Part shown: one piece after another, positions 54,055 to 64,000 of the stretch
Numbering within the stretch: position 1 is the stretch's first letter
Layout: each line of letters begins with the position of its first letter
Source: Chionoecetes opilio
Lineage: Eukaryota > Arthropoda > Malacostraca > Decapoda > Majidae
Direction: 5' to 3'
Assembly: GCA_016584305.1 (NCBI GenBank)
Contig: JACEEZ010002677.1
Location: forward strand, 293,501-357,500
Length of the DNA: 64,000 bases
Program-made: the position numbers and the translations under genes
The notes under the pieces: model-generated
What the model was told of the DNA's origin: nothing
Database searches by the model: none
What the model saw: the letters and a program-made list of their open reading frames with translations, nothing else

Positions 54055-54370
54055 CCACTGGTTGTTATTGTTATCAGTATTATTATTATCATCATTATGA
54101 TTATCGTTATCATCATTATTATTGTTGTTATTATTATTATTATTATTATTGTTATTATTATAATTTTTATTATCATTATTAATAATATTATTATTATTTT
54201 ATCAAAACTACCATTATTACTATTGTCATCATAAGTATCATCATTATTATCATTACAATGCTATTATTATTTATATCTTATTATTATTATTGTTACTACT
54301 ATTAATATAATTAATATCATTATCAGTTACTACTATTTTCTTTTTATTATTACTATTATTATTATTACTT
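54055..54370. repeat. ATT/ATC-rich trinucleotide tract
   Basis: Irregular ATT, ATC, GTT triplets; the Ile-rich open frame is an artefact. Confidence 0.9.
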
Positions 54371-54635
54371 TTCATCACGATCATACGGCCAGAGCGTTAT
54401 ATATTTTCGATAAAGCTCTCGCTCGCTTTCTCACTCCCAGTGCGGGCACACCCTAATTATTATCAATGCTTGCCCTAAATATTATTACGCCTTAGAAATG
54501 TTAAGAAACGCTACGTTAAAGTGTCCCCGGGGAGGTGATGGGCGAGCCAGTGCAGGCCTGTCCACGCCTGGCGCCCGTTGCAGCAAGTTGTTGGTTACAC
54601 ACAGGAATCAAGGCGCTGTAGGCACACAGACTATA

Positions 54636-54786
54636 TTCAAGCTGGAAAAGCGTAGATTTAAAAAAGAAATAGGGAAAAACTGGTTCACAAATAGGGGGGT
54701 AAATGATTGGAATGGACTCAGTAGACAAGTAGTTAGTGCGGAATCATTAGGGAGCTTTAAAAGGAGGCTAGATAAATTCATGTGTC
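54636..54786 (+). mobile_element. LINE ORF2 C-terminal fragment without 3' tail
   Basis: Frame FKLEKRRFKKEIGKNWFTNR to LGSFKRRLDKFM, then abrupt loss of homology. Confidence 0.8.
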
Positions 54787-56179
54787 ATGACAGAAATTGG
54801 GGGTCACTGGTATGGGGGTTTTATAACTGGTCAACGTTACTTGAATTATATTATTTGGGGATGACTTGATAAATGATTACAACTTGAATGGAGAATTTAA
54901 CTTAGTCTTCTGACTTCACTATATGATTATAGTATGACCACGTCTCACTACGGAGAGTACTGAACAAGGGGGATATACTTAAGGGGAAAGGATAATAAGG
55001 TTTAGGTTATGGGATTTGCTGCCACCAGCCCCGGCGAGTAGTTCACTGGATTACTCCCTGGGCACGTTTGATTAATATTAATATTAGATTGATCTTGGTA
55101 GTCGTGATTGGTACGTGGAATTATACCGAGTAAGGCGGAACTCTTTTGGAAGTGTGGGGAATTATTATCCTAATACAGAATAATCACCTGGGTTTTTATA
55201 ATAACACAAGAACTATATTTGAAACAACCTCCTATTTATTCGCCATGAAACATTATTGCTGTTTGAGATCGTAGACACATACATAAACTCTAATCTGGAA
55301 CGGGCAAGCTACAATAGAGCATAATTTCCCTTACAGAATCATTCTTAGAATTACCACTTATATACCCATTGACTGAGCACTATAGGTATACCTTGAATAT
55401 ATATATAGGAAAGAGAATGTGAGAATAAGGAGTTGGATGTGTGGATACACAATGACCATGTGTTCTTGAGAGGAAGGCGTGGGACGCCTCCCGCTGAAGC
55501 CTCTCCCTGGGTGGAGGACAGATGGAGACTCTTGTTAATAATACTTATAAGGATGGGTGCACCTCCTGTACGTTAGCGTACACTAAACATAGATACCCAT
55601 ATTTGAAAATATAGATAAAAATAATGATAACAAGGAAAGGGGGGGGGGGAAACAGAAGCGGAATTTGTTACATCTTACCTGGGTGGAGGACAGATGGAGA
55701 CTGAGCGTCTCACGGAGTTATGGCCGTCTCGCCCAAAAGGGAATTGTTTGAATGGTCTCGCCGTAACCTTAAATGAACAACTTATAATCCCGAAATAACT
55801 ATTTAAGTAATGAAACTTGCGTATATAAGAACATGTGGCTTATAATATAAACCTGTTTTACTTTGATACTGAAGAATTTAATATGCTTAGTCTAATAACC
55901 AAGAAAGGTATGATTTGTGGGCCCGTCAACTTGTCCGAACACATTTTTGGAGTGAGAGGGTATGGAAGTAAGGAAGAAAAAAGTGACGGGTGAAAGCACG
56001 AAAGAAGATAGAACAAAATGGCGTCTAGGATGGCCAAATGCTGAGAAAAGATGGCGGAAAGCTAGAAAGACGATGAGTCATCCTTAACAAAGAGGAAAAA
56101 ATTAACTACTGACAAGACATAGCTCGGGAATTTTATAATAATAATTTTCCTACTATTTCCCGAATAATGGGCATTACAC

Positions 56180-56294
56180 ATGGATGGGGATGAAAGGTGG
56201 ATGACTGGATGTAGGTAGTGTTAAGTAACAGGAACTACCTCGTGTAGGTCTCACGGCCTCTTGTAGCTTCCTTATTTTCTTATAATCTTATATT
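56180..56294 (+). mobile_element. LINE 3'-end fragment
   Basis: Shared 3' terminus from GGATGAAAGGTGGATG to TTTTCTTATAATCTTAT. Confidence 0.8.
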
Positions 56295-56516
56295 CAAGAC
56301 TGCGCGGTGATCATGCAGGCATCAGCCACGCCGTGAGGACTGGCATAAGATAGAGAGAGAGTTCCATCACATACAATAGAGGCAAATCCACAGGTACTGT
56401 AGGGCCTGGAACGTGACGCTGTAGCCTGTAGCCCGCTGGAGCAACAAAGGCCACACTAACGTAAACCCCGTGGCAAATTATATAAAGGTACCCTCATCTG
56501 TGTACACGTGGGCGGA

Positions 56517-56518
<2 letters not shown>

Positions 56519-56554
<36 letters not shown>
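56519..56554. repeat. (GT)n microsatellite
   Basis: About 18 GT units. Confidence 0.95.
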
Positions 56555-56558
<4 letters not shown>

Positions 56559-56927
56559 CCCGTGCGCCGCGGTAAGTACACATATATAAGCTGTAAGTAC
56601 GTACCCTTACGTATAAGGTGTGGTGCCAGGGGTAGGGTGGCAGGGTGGAGCAGCGGGGTGGTGGCCTCGTGTTCCTCCCTTCCGCCGGCCCGCCTCTCCG
56701 TCTGGTACATGGCGCTATTACATAACTGAATCATCTTGTCATTATAGCTTATTATACCTCCGTGGTCTGGATGGCGGTGGCACTAGCAAATGTTTGAGCA
56801 AAGAGTTCAGTTTTAGAAATAGATGAGACAGCTGTGGAGCCATCTGGGTGAAGCATAGGAGGGAAAGATGAAGATTATAAGGTAGCATTCTTCAAGAGTC
56901 TCAGGACCAATGCCTTCAAGGGACACG

Positions 56928-58054
56928 GACAGATGGTTCCTCCCCGGTATCACAGTCTCTACACTTACTGACAGATGGTTACTCCCCGGTATCACAGTCG
57001 CTACACTTACTGACAGATGGTTCCTCCCCGGTATCCCAGTCGCTACACTTACTGACAGATGGTTACTCCCCGGTATCACAGTCGCTACACTTACTGACAG
57101 ATGGTTCCTCCCCGGTATCCCAGTCGCTACACTTACTGACAGATGGTTCCTCCCCGGTATCCCAGTCGCTACACTTACTGACAGGTGGTTACTCCCCGGT
57201 ACCCCAGTCGCTACACTTACTGACAGATGGTTACTGCCCGGTATCACAGTCGCTACACTTACTGACAGGTGGTTACTCCCCGGTACCCCAGTCGCTACAC
57301 TTACTGACAGATGGTTACTCCCGGGTATCCCAGTCGCTACACTTACTGACAGATGGTTACTCCCCGGTATCACAGTCGCTACACTTACTGACAGGTGGTT
57401 ACTCCCCGGTATCACAGTCGCTACACTTACTGACAGGTGGTTACTCCCCGGTATCCCAGTCGCTACACTTACTGACAGGTGGTTACTCCCCGGTATCCCA
57501 GTCGCTACACTTACTGACAGGTGGTTACTCCCCGGTATCCCAGTCGCTACACTTACTGACAGATGGTTACTCCCGGGTATCCCAGTCGCTACACTTACTG
57601 ACAGGTGGTTACTCCCCGGTATCCCAGTCGCTACACTTACTGACAGATGGTTACTCCCCGGTATCCCAGTCGCTACACTTATTGACAGGTGGTTACTCCC
57701 CGGTATCACAGTCGTTACACTTACTGACAGATGGTTACTCCCCGGTATCCCAGTCGCTATACTTACTGACAGATGGTTACTCCCCGGTATCCCAGTCGCT
57801 ACACTTACTGACAGATGGTTCCTCCCCGGTATCCCAGTCGCTACACTTACTGACAGATGGTTACTCCCCGGTATCCCAGTCGCTACACTTACTGACAGAT
57901 GGTTCCTCCCCGGTACACCAGTCGCTACACTTACTGACAGGTGGTTACTCCCAGGTACCCCAGTCGCTACACTTACTGACAGATGGTTACTCCCCGGTAC
58001 CCCAGTCGCTACACTTACTGACAGGTGGTTACTCCGCGGTACCCCAGTCGCTAC
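56928..58054. repeat. 42-bp minisatellite, 27 copies
   Basis: Unit GACAGATGGTTACTCCCCGG plus TATCCCAGTCGCTACACTTA plus CT, exact 42-bp period (26 steps from 56928 to 58020). Variation is confined to a few positions (A/G, TA/TC, T/C, C/A). Open throughout on both strands (384 and 429 codons), but with no coding signal beyond the repeat. Confidence 0.97.
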
Positions 58055-58070
58055 AAGTATATAACTCCTC

Positions 58071-58130
58071 ACATAACAGGAACTACCACTTGTAGGTCTC
58101 ACGGCCTTATGTAGTTTCCTTATGCTCTTA
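58071..58130 (+). mobile_element. LINE 3'-end fragment
   Basis: The last ~60 bp of the family, directly after the minisatellite. Confidence 0.75.
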
Positions 58131-58417
58131 TGTAACTTATCCTATTATATATAGTACATGTTTGCTGCATATTAACATACCAGAGAAAGAACATCCTACA
58201 GATAAGTCTTTACACAACATTTGGTTAGGCTCGTGCCCACGTAATGAGGATTATAATATTGTGCAATGGTACCTGGCTTTTAGGTCCTTGTTTTTCCGTC
58301 TCCAAGAAGCGGAGATCATTGCCTAACAGTGCCTTGCGACCCGCCTTCCCCCCCATGCCTTGCTTCCACCATCGTTAACCCAGCGGTGTGCCGGGTAGCT
58401 ACATGGATAGTATAGGG

Positions 58418-58763
58418 GAGGCGGTATACCGGAGTGGTTAGCGTCTCCGACTGGCGTTCTCGGTGACCTGAGTTCGATCCCCGAATAAAAACCAAAACCT
58501 TTCTGCACTGTCGAGTGGCCTAAGAACACCCACATGCCCTGCCCATCAACTCTACCTTCGATTGCGAGTGCATCGGAAGACACAGGGGGGCGGCATGAGC
58601 CTCTAATCACAGGCGTCACTATAAGAATCCTGCCTGCGCCACCACGGGCGAGGACCAACCATCAGAGCCCTCAAGTGAACCTCCAGAGCCTACCATCCGA
58701 GCCCTGGGTCACCACTGCCTACAGGCGCTATAGGCACAAATAAAAAAATAAAAAAAATATATA
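58418..58763 (+). mobile_element. second tRNA-derived SINE family
   Basis: tRNA-like head (box A region ACCGGAGTGGTTAGCG, box B GAGTTCGATCCCC), an unrelated ~230-bp body, and an A-rich tail (AAATAAAAAAATAAAAAAAA). The head resembles a Leu/Ser-type tRNA. Single copy in this window. Confidence 0.7.
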
Positions 58764-58771
58764 GAGGCCTT

Positions 58772-59032
58772 TATATAAGGACATAAGAACATAAGAACAT
58801 AAGAAAATAAGGAAGCTACATGAGGCCGTGAGACCTACACGTGGTAGTTCCTGTTACTTAACACTACCTACCTACCTTTCATCCCCATCCATGAAATTAT
58901 CTAACCTCCTTTTAAAGCTCCCTAATGACTCCGCACTAACTACCTGTCTACGGAGTCCATTCCATCATTTACCACTATATTTGTGAACCAGTTTTACCCT
59001 ATTTCCTTTTTCAATCTTCGCTTTTCCAGCTT
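58772..59032 (-). mobile_element. LINE 3' fragment with ORF2 C-terminus
   Basis: Reverse copy with the NWFTN..V..WNGL region and TTCTTATG repeats at its 3' (low-coordinate) end. Confidence 0.8.
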
Positions 59033-60114
59033 GAATATATATAGTATGCTTGGGTAGCTACATGGCTCCTTGTTGTATACTCACTCGCGTCCTGCCTCCA
59101 CCTCTTGAGCTCCTCGTCAGCTGACTTGAGGCTTCGGGGACCTCATAACCGGTCTATCAGCCTGTACACGTATTCGGAGGGCCAGGTGCACAGGGTTCAG
59201 CCAAGACGCGCGGCATGGGTCTAGGTGGCATCAAGGCTCCTGGGAAGAACCATCGCAGGTCTTCATTACCCACTACCGTAGATAACACTAAAGTCGCCAG
59301 GACAACGTTTTTTTTCTATATACAGACGTGTGGTGGCGTTAATACTTACATTTCTACATCCATGATTTCAGGAAAGTTAGAAGGGGCTATCTGGAGAGTC
59401 TGTGTCATTTTGTGTCTTCGTCTGTGTCATATTATGGCTATAAATGAACAAATTACAAAAATATCAACCGAATGGCGATCTAGACTAAGATCGCCATCTA
59501 GTGTTTATTTTTCTGAGTGTCCTCCCGCCGTCGTCGTCGCCCGAAAAAAAAACGAGTAGCGAAATTTGAAACCGTCTATACTTGCAGATACAAAGCATAA
59601 AACAACGCTGAAACAGGGTAGATTATACAGTCATGATATAAACTACTGTATATCATCTTCAGTGGCACATAAGAATCAGTAGTGATGCTATAATTCGTAA
59701 TATATAGCGCCTGGCGACATTAGGGCAGGTGGCGACTAAAGTGTTATGTATAGGGTAAGGTGATGATAGGGAAGTATGGCTCCCAATATTGCCTTAGTGG
59801 TTAATTAAAGCACGTCATTCTTCCTTGAGCCTCATACCAATTCAAAATCCTCAAATCATGAAGGTATTAATCTTTCTGGGGGTTTGTGCCTTGGCTAACA
59901 AACCACCATCACTGGATATTTGAACGTATGCCATAACTGTTGTGGAACGTTCACCATTTCACAAACACCCGTATGGAAAAGAGTAACATATATTGATTTA
60001 TATTTTTTTTCATCTGAACAATATAGTACATACATTCCGGTGTCAAATTATTGAAGAAGTGTGGATGGGAAAGTAAACAAACAGAAAGGGTGAAAGCTGT
60101 CGAACAAGAGATCA

Positions 60115-60137
60115 CGTGTGTGTGTGTGTGTGTTCTC

Positions 60138-60192
<55 letters not shown>

Positions 60193-60209
60193 TGTGTGTG
60201 TGTGTGTGT
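60115..60209. repeat. (GT)n microsatellite
   Basis: GT run with TATG interruptions at the tail side of SINE copy D. Confidence 0.95.
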
Positions 60210-60494
60210 ATTCATCTAGTTGTATTTTACAGGGCCAGAGCAATGCTCGTGTGGCCCCGTCTCCATATCAACATTTTTATCATTCATCCTTATATAGTGC
60301 TTTGTTGGCCGAAGCCAGCACCCCGGAGAGCAGGTCACAAACCCCGGCTAACACCCGGTACCCATTCACTGATGGGTGGACAGGGGCTCGGGTTTTAAGG
60401 AAACAACCCATCTGTTTCCGTTCCGTCCGGGGATCGAACCCGGGACTTCTCGGTTGTGAACCGAGCGTGCTTCCCCTACACCACGGAGTTCCCC
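60210..60494 (-). mobile_element. tRNA-Val-derived SINE, copy D (full length)
   Basis: Reverse copy of the element at 3383, complete from head to the AACTAGATGAATACACAC tail. Flanked on both sides by GT/CA repeats, as at 3383. Confidence 0.85.
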
Positions 60495-60646
60495 GTGGTG
60501 TGTGTGTGTGTGTGTGTGTGTGTGTGGTGGCTGGGGGAACGGCAGACGAGGACGGCGACACCATTACCAAAGTTCGTCGTACCACTTGATTGATATCCCC
60601 CGACTGCCGCTCCTTACACGGGAACCTCGGGAATCAAACGATGATG

Positions 60647-61424
60647 TTGTTTTCATGTATTAAGCTTGTAGGGAAATGTGCGAGCTGTTGTTTTCATGGA
60701 TTAAGCTTGTAGGGAAATGTGCAAGCTGTTGTTTTCATGGATTAAGCTTGTAGGGAAATATGCGAACTGTTGTTTTCATGGATTAAGCTTGTAGGAAAAT
60801 ATGCGAGCTGTTGTTTTCATGGATTAAGCTTGTAGGGAAATATGCGAGCTGTTGTTTTCATGGATTAAGCTTGTAGGGAAATATGCGAGCTGTTGTTTTC
60901 ATGTATTAAGCTTGTAGGGAAATATGCGAGCTGTTGTTTTCATGGATTAAGCTTGTAGGGAAATATGCGAACTGTTGTTTTCATGGATTAAGCTTGTAGG
61001 AAAATATGCGAGCTGTTGTTTTCATGGATTAAGCTTGTAGGGAAATATGCGAGCTGTTGTTTTCATGGATTAAGCTTGTAGGGAAATATGCGAGCTGTTG
61101 TTTCATGGATTAAGCTGTAGGGAAAGTGCGAGCTGTTGTTTTCATGGATTAAGCTTGTAGGGAAATGTGCGAGCTGTTGTTTTCATGGATTAAGCTTGTA
61201 GGGAAATGTGCGAGCTGTTGTTTTCATGTATTAAGCTTGTAGGGAAATATGCGAGCTGTTGTTTTCATGGATTAAGCTTGTAGGGAAATGTGCGAGCTGT
61301 TGTTTTCATGGATTAAGCTTGTAGGGAAATGTGCGAGCTGTTGTTTTCATGGATTAAGCTTGTAGGGAAATGTGCGAGCTGTTGTTTTCATGTATTAAGC
61401 TTGTAGGGAAATATGCGAGCTGTT
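60647..61424. repeat. 41-bp minisatellite, 19 copies
   Basis: Unit TTGTTTTCATGGATTAAGCT plus TGTAGGGAAATGTGCGAGCT plus G; G/A and G/T variants at three sites. One unit near 61095-61130 has several single-base losses. Confidence 0.97.
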
Positions 61425-61430
61425 GTCTAT

Positions 61431-61583
61431 AGTGCGGAGTCATTAGGGAGCTTTAAAAGGAGGCTGGATAAATTCATGGATGGGGATGAAAGGTGGATGT
61501 AGGTAGTAGTGTTAAGTAACAGGAACTACCACGTGTAGGTCTCGCGGCCTCTTGTAGCTTCCTTATTTTCTTATGTGCTTATG
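61431..61583 (+). mobile_element. LINE 3'-end fragment
   Basis: Starts AGTGCGGAGTCATTAGGGAG and ends CTTATTTTCTTATG; abuts the minisatellite. Confidence 0.8.
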
Positions 61584-61658
61584 TTCGAAACTATTGTATC
61601 TTCACCATGTTTACCCAAGGATACTATACACGTGTATTATATTGTGTTTACCTGTGGT

Positions 61659-61690
<32 letters not shown>

Positions 61691-61983
61691 TTTATTCTCG
61701 CCCGGAGGCATACATACAAAAAACAACGATAAGAACAGGCCAAAGAGTAAACTTAAGTACTAGAGCAAAAAATAGGACATATACCTGTACCTACCTGTAT
61801 ACTTAGTTGTACTTGATGTATATTTCTGTAGTAGTGCGGATACATCTCCTTATTTTGTAGTATCTGTAAAGTCACTGTGTTGTATTATTAGTGTTTCTTC
61901 GATAGGCAAAACAAGCTATTATAAGTAGTGTTATAGTGAGGTGTTGTTGTAGTGCGTGCGTATACCTGTATGAATGTTGTACT

Positions 61984-62338
<355 letters not shown>

Positions 62339-62469
62339 GAATTCAATGTCAGTGGCTATCTATCTCTATTAATCTATCCCTTGTTTCCTGTTTACTCTAT
62401 CACCTCTGCATCTGCTCATTTTTTTTTGATACCACAAGTTGGTCACTATAAGCTATCCATGTTTGATAT

Positions 62470-62862
62470 CTGAGTGAATATTTATTTTTCTTCTTCTTGT
62501 GACCTTTGACGCTTAGTATCGCTTCATAGGTCCTCTTCAACTTCGTCTCCTTAACCCCTTGACGTCCACATCTTTCCTTTGCTATATAAAATTGTCTATT
62601 GTTAGCCATAAAATTACGTAAAGTAACTTAATATACCAAATTAGCTAGTGGACAAGGGTACTAAACAGGTCATATCTATTAAAATATTGCTTATATTCAC
62701 TAAAATTGTCTAATGGTACCCAAATTACAATGGAAATTATGTAGTGGGTCTCAAGGGGTTAATAAACAATCTTGTCAACTCTTCCCTTAGCTTACATATT
62801 TCACTTGGGATCTTAATTCCTTGTCTTCTTTGTGTTATTTTCTCCCACTTTGTATTGAGGCA
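62470..62862 (-). other. unidentified coding-like repeat segment, copy B, split by MITE copy 6
   Basis: On the minus strand the frame reads TQRRQGIKIPSEICKLREEL and, after the MITE, ETKLKRTYEAILSVKGHKKK. It is open across the join once the MITE and one TTAA are ignored. Homologous to 33776-34150. Product not recognised. Confidence 0.55.
62551..62762 (-). mobile_element. piggyBac-like TTAA MITE, copy 6
   Basis: 212 bp, TTAA at both ends. Its orientation relative to the surrounding segment is opposite to that of copy 5. Confidence 0.8.
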
Positions 62863-63046
62863 GGCGAGATAGCGGCAGATGATGACGATGAGTCCTATCT
62901 GAGGGCAGTGATGTAACTGATAAGATAATACAGGTTGTTATTATACAAACAATTATGTGACTCGTCAGGGATTATTATATACAGTACAGCAATCTTGTTC
63001 CCTTCACGTTTTGATTTGAAAATGCGTAGTGTATTGAGAAAAGTGA

Positions 63047-63102
63047 TGATAATGATGATAGTGATAGTAATAATAATAATAATAATAATGATAGTAATAA
63101 TG

Positions 63103-63145
<43 letters not shown>

Positions 63146-63180
63146 TAGTAATAATGATAATAATAATGATAATAATAATA
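63047..63180. repeat. AAT/GAT trinucleotide tract
   Basis: Irregular AATAATGAT triplets directly before the Helitron-like start. Confidence 0.9.
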
Positions 63181-63182
63181 AT

Positions 63183-63589
63183 CTATATTAATAAAAGCGA
63201 AAGTGTGTCTGTCTGTCTGTGTGTGTGTGTGTGTGGTATAGGTTCCGCCCCCCGTGGCGCAAACACCTCATATGGCACATTTTTGGAATCAGGTTGACCA
63301 GGGGAAGGTCATAAGCCCACTTATGAGATGATCCGATCACTTTTTTTTTTCTTTTTTTTTAGCAGCCTATTAGCGAGAATTGTGAAAACAAAAGTAGGTT
63401 GCGAGGATTGAGGAAGCCTTGATGTAGGGTGATGGGTAATGGGTGAGTGAATGGGTGGGGTGATGGGTAATGGGTGTGGGGTGATGGGTGAGTGAATGGG
63501 TGGGGGGTGATGGGTTGGGGGTGATGGGTGATGGGTGAGGGAATAGGTGGGGGGTGATGGGTAATGGTAAATATAAGCGAAAGTGTGTC

Positions 63590-63620
<31 letters not shown>

Positions 63621-64000
63621 CTGGTATAGGTTCCGCCCCCCGTGGCGCAATCACCTCATATGGCACATTTTTGGAAACGGGTTGACCAGGGGAAGGTCAT
63701 AAGCCCAATTATGAGATGATCCGATCACCTTTTTTTTCTTTTTTTTTAGCAGCCTATTAGCGATAATTGTGAAAAAAAGTGGGTTGCGAGAATTGAGGAA
63801 ACCTTGATGTAGGGTGATGGGTAATGGGTGAGTGAATGGGTGGGGTGATGGGTAATGGGTGTGGGGTGATGGGTGAGTGAATGGGTGGGGGGTGATGGGT
63901 TGGGGATGATGGGTGATGGGTGAGGGAATAGGTGGGGGGTGATGGGTAATGGGTGAGTGAATGGGTGGGGGGTGATGGGTAATGAGTGAGTGAATGGGTG
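63183..64000 (+). mobile_element. Helitron-like element, 5' part with internal tandem duplication (runs off window)
   Basis: Starts TCTATATTAATAAAAGCGAA, the 5'-TC expected of Helitrons. GGTATAGGTTCCGCCCCCCG and a GGGTGATGGGTAATGGGTGA minisatellite follow. The unit restarts at about 63573 (AATATAAGCGAAAGTGTGTC) with a near-identical second copy. The 3' end lies beyond the window. Confidence 0.65.

Noticed and set aside
56813..58102. 429-codon minus-strand and 384-codon plus-strand open frames
   Set aside because: Pure 42-bp tandem repeat with no stop codons; being open on both strands shows a repeat property, not coding selection.
59215..59559. 114-codon plus-strand open frame
   Set aside because: No recognisable domain, no splice or codon signal; likely chance.

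Overview
This window is eukaryotic, and I infer an arthropod, most likely a decapod crustacean and plausibly a crab. The reasons are widely spaced exons with GT-AG introns, very dense CA/CT/AT microsatellites and minisatellites, short TTAGG telomere-type tracts, and a crowd of invertebrate transposable elements. These include CR1/L2-like and RTE-like LINEs, tRNA-Val-headed SINEs, and hAT, PIF/Harbinger, piggyBac-like, mariner, pogo/Tigger and Helitron-like elements. Nothing prokaryotic, viral or plasmid-like is visible. The species call is inference; no mitochondrial or rRNA marker is present.

Two host genes can be assembled exon by exon, and they converge. On the + strand (about 1.7-18.6 kb) lies the 3' half of a p190-type RhoGAP gene: three exons of charged, proline-rich linker (1732-1861, 6695-6919, 8592-8888), then four exons that encode a complete RhoGAP domain and the stop codon (16120-16345, 16635-16763, 17380-17485, 18375-18576). 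One small exon between 8.9 and 16.1 kb appears to be missing, because the reading phases do not join. On the - strand (48.8 down to 25.3 kb) lies a complete eight-exon LONRF gene (RING, TPR, RING, LON substrate-binding domain). It gives a continuous 706-codon reading frame in which every exon phase agrees, and its last intron is of the GC-AG class. The genes' functions (Rho GTPase inactivation; probable E3 ubiquitin ligase) are not obviously linked.

Layout: 1-1.7 kb, LINE relic and pogo-like MITE; 1.7-18.6 kb, RhoGAP gene with large repeat-filled introns (44-bp, ~33-bp, 56-bp and CT arrays); 18.6-25.3 kb, 3' flanks of the two convergent genes with mariner and LINE relics; 25.3-33.1 kb, compact 3' part of LONRF with 47-bp and 42-bp minisatellites; 33.1-48.2 kb, the 15-kb LONRF intron 1, a transposon graveyard holding a hAT with a perfect 8-bp target duplication, a Harbinger-like element with a nested RTE LINE, a foldback element and a second hAT MITE; 48.8-64 kb, LONRF upstream region with SINEs, a third hAT-like element interrupted by a LINE, a small Helitron-like element, 42-bp and 41-bp minisatellites, and the start of another Helitron-like copy at the right edge.

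The most interesting pattern is that several minisatellites appear to have grown out of splice-site regions of real exons, so true splice sites sit beside tandem decoy copies. A second is a family of piggyBac-like TTAA MITEs, four of whose six copies lie within 100 bp of an exon. I found no convincing new gene system; the novelty lies in repeat and transposon architecture.
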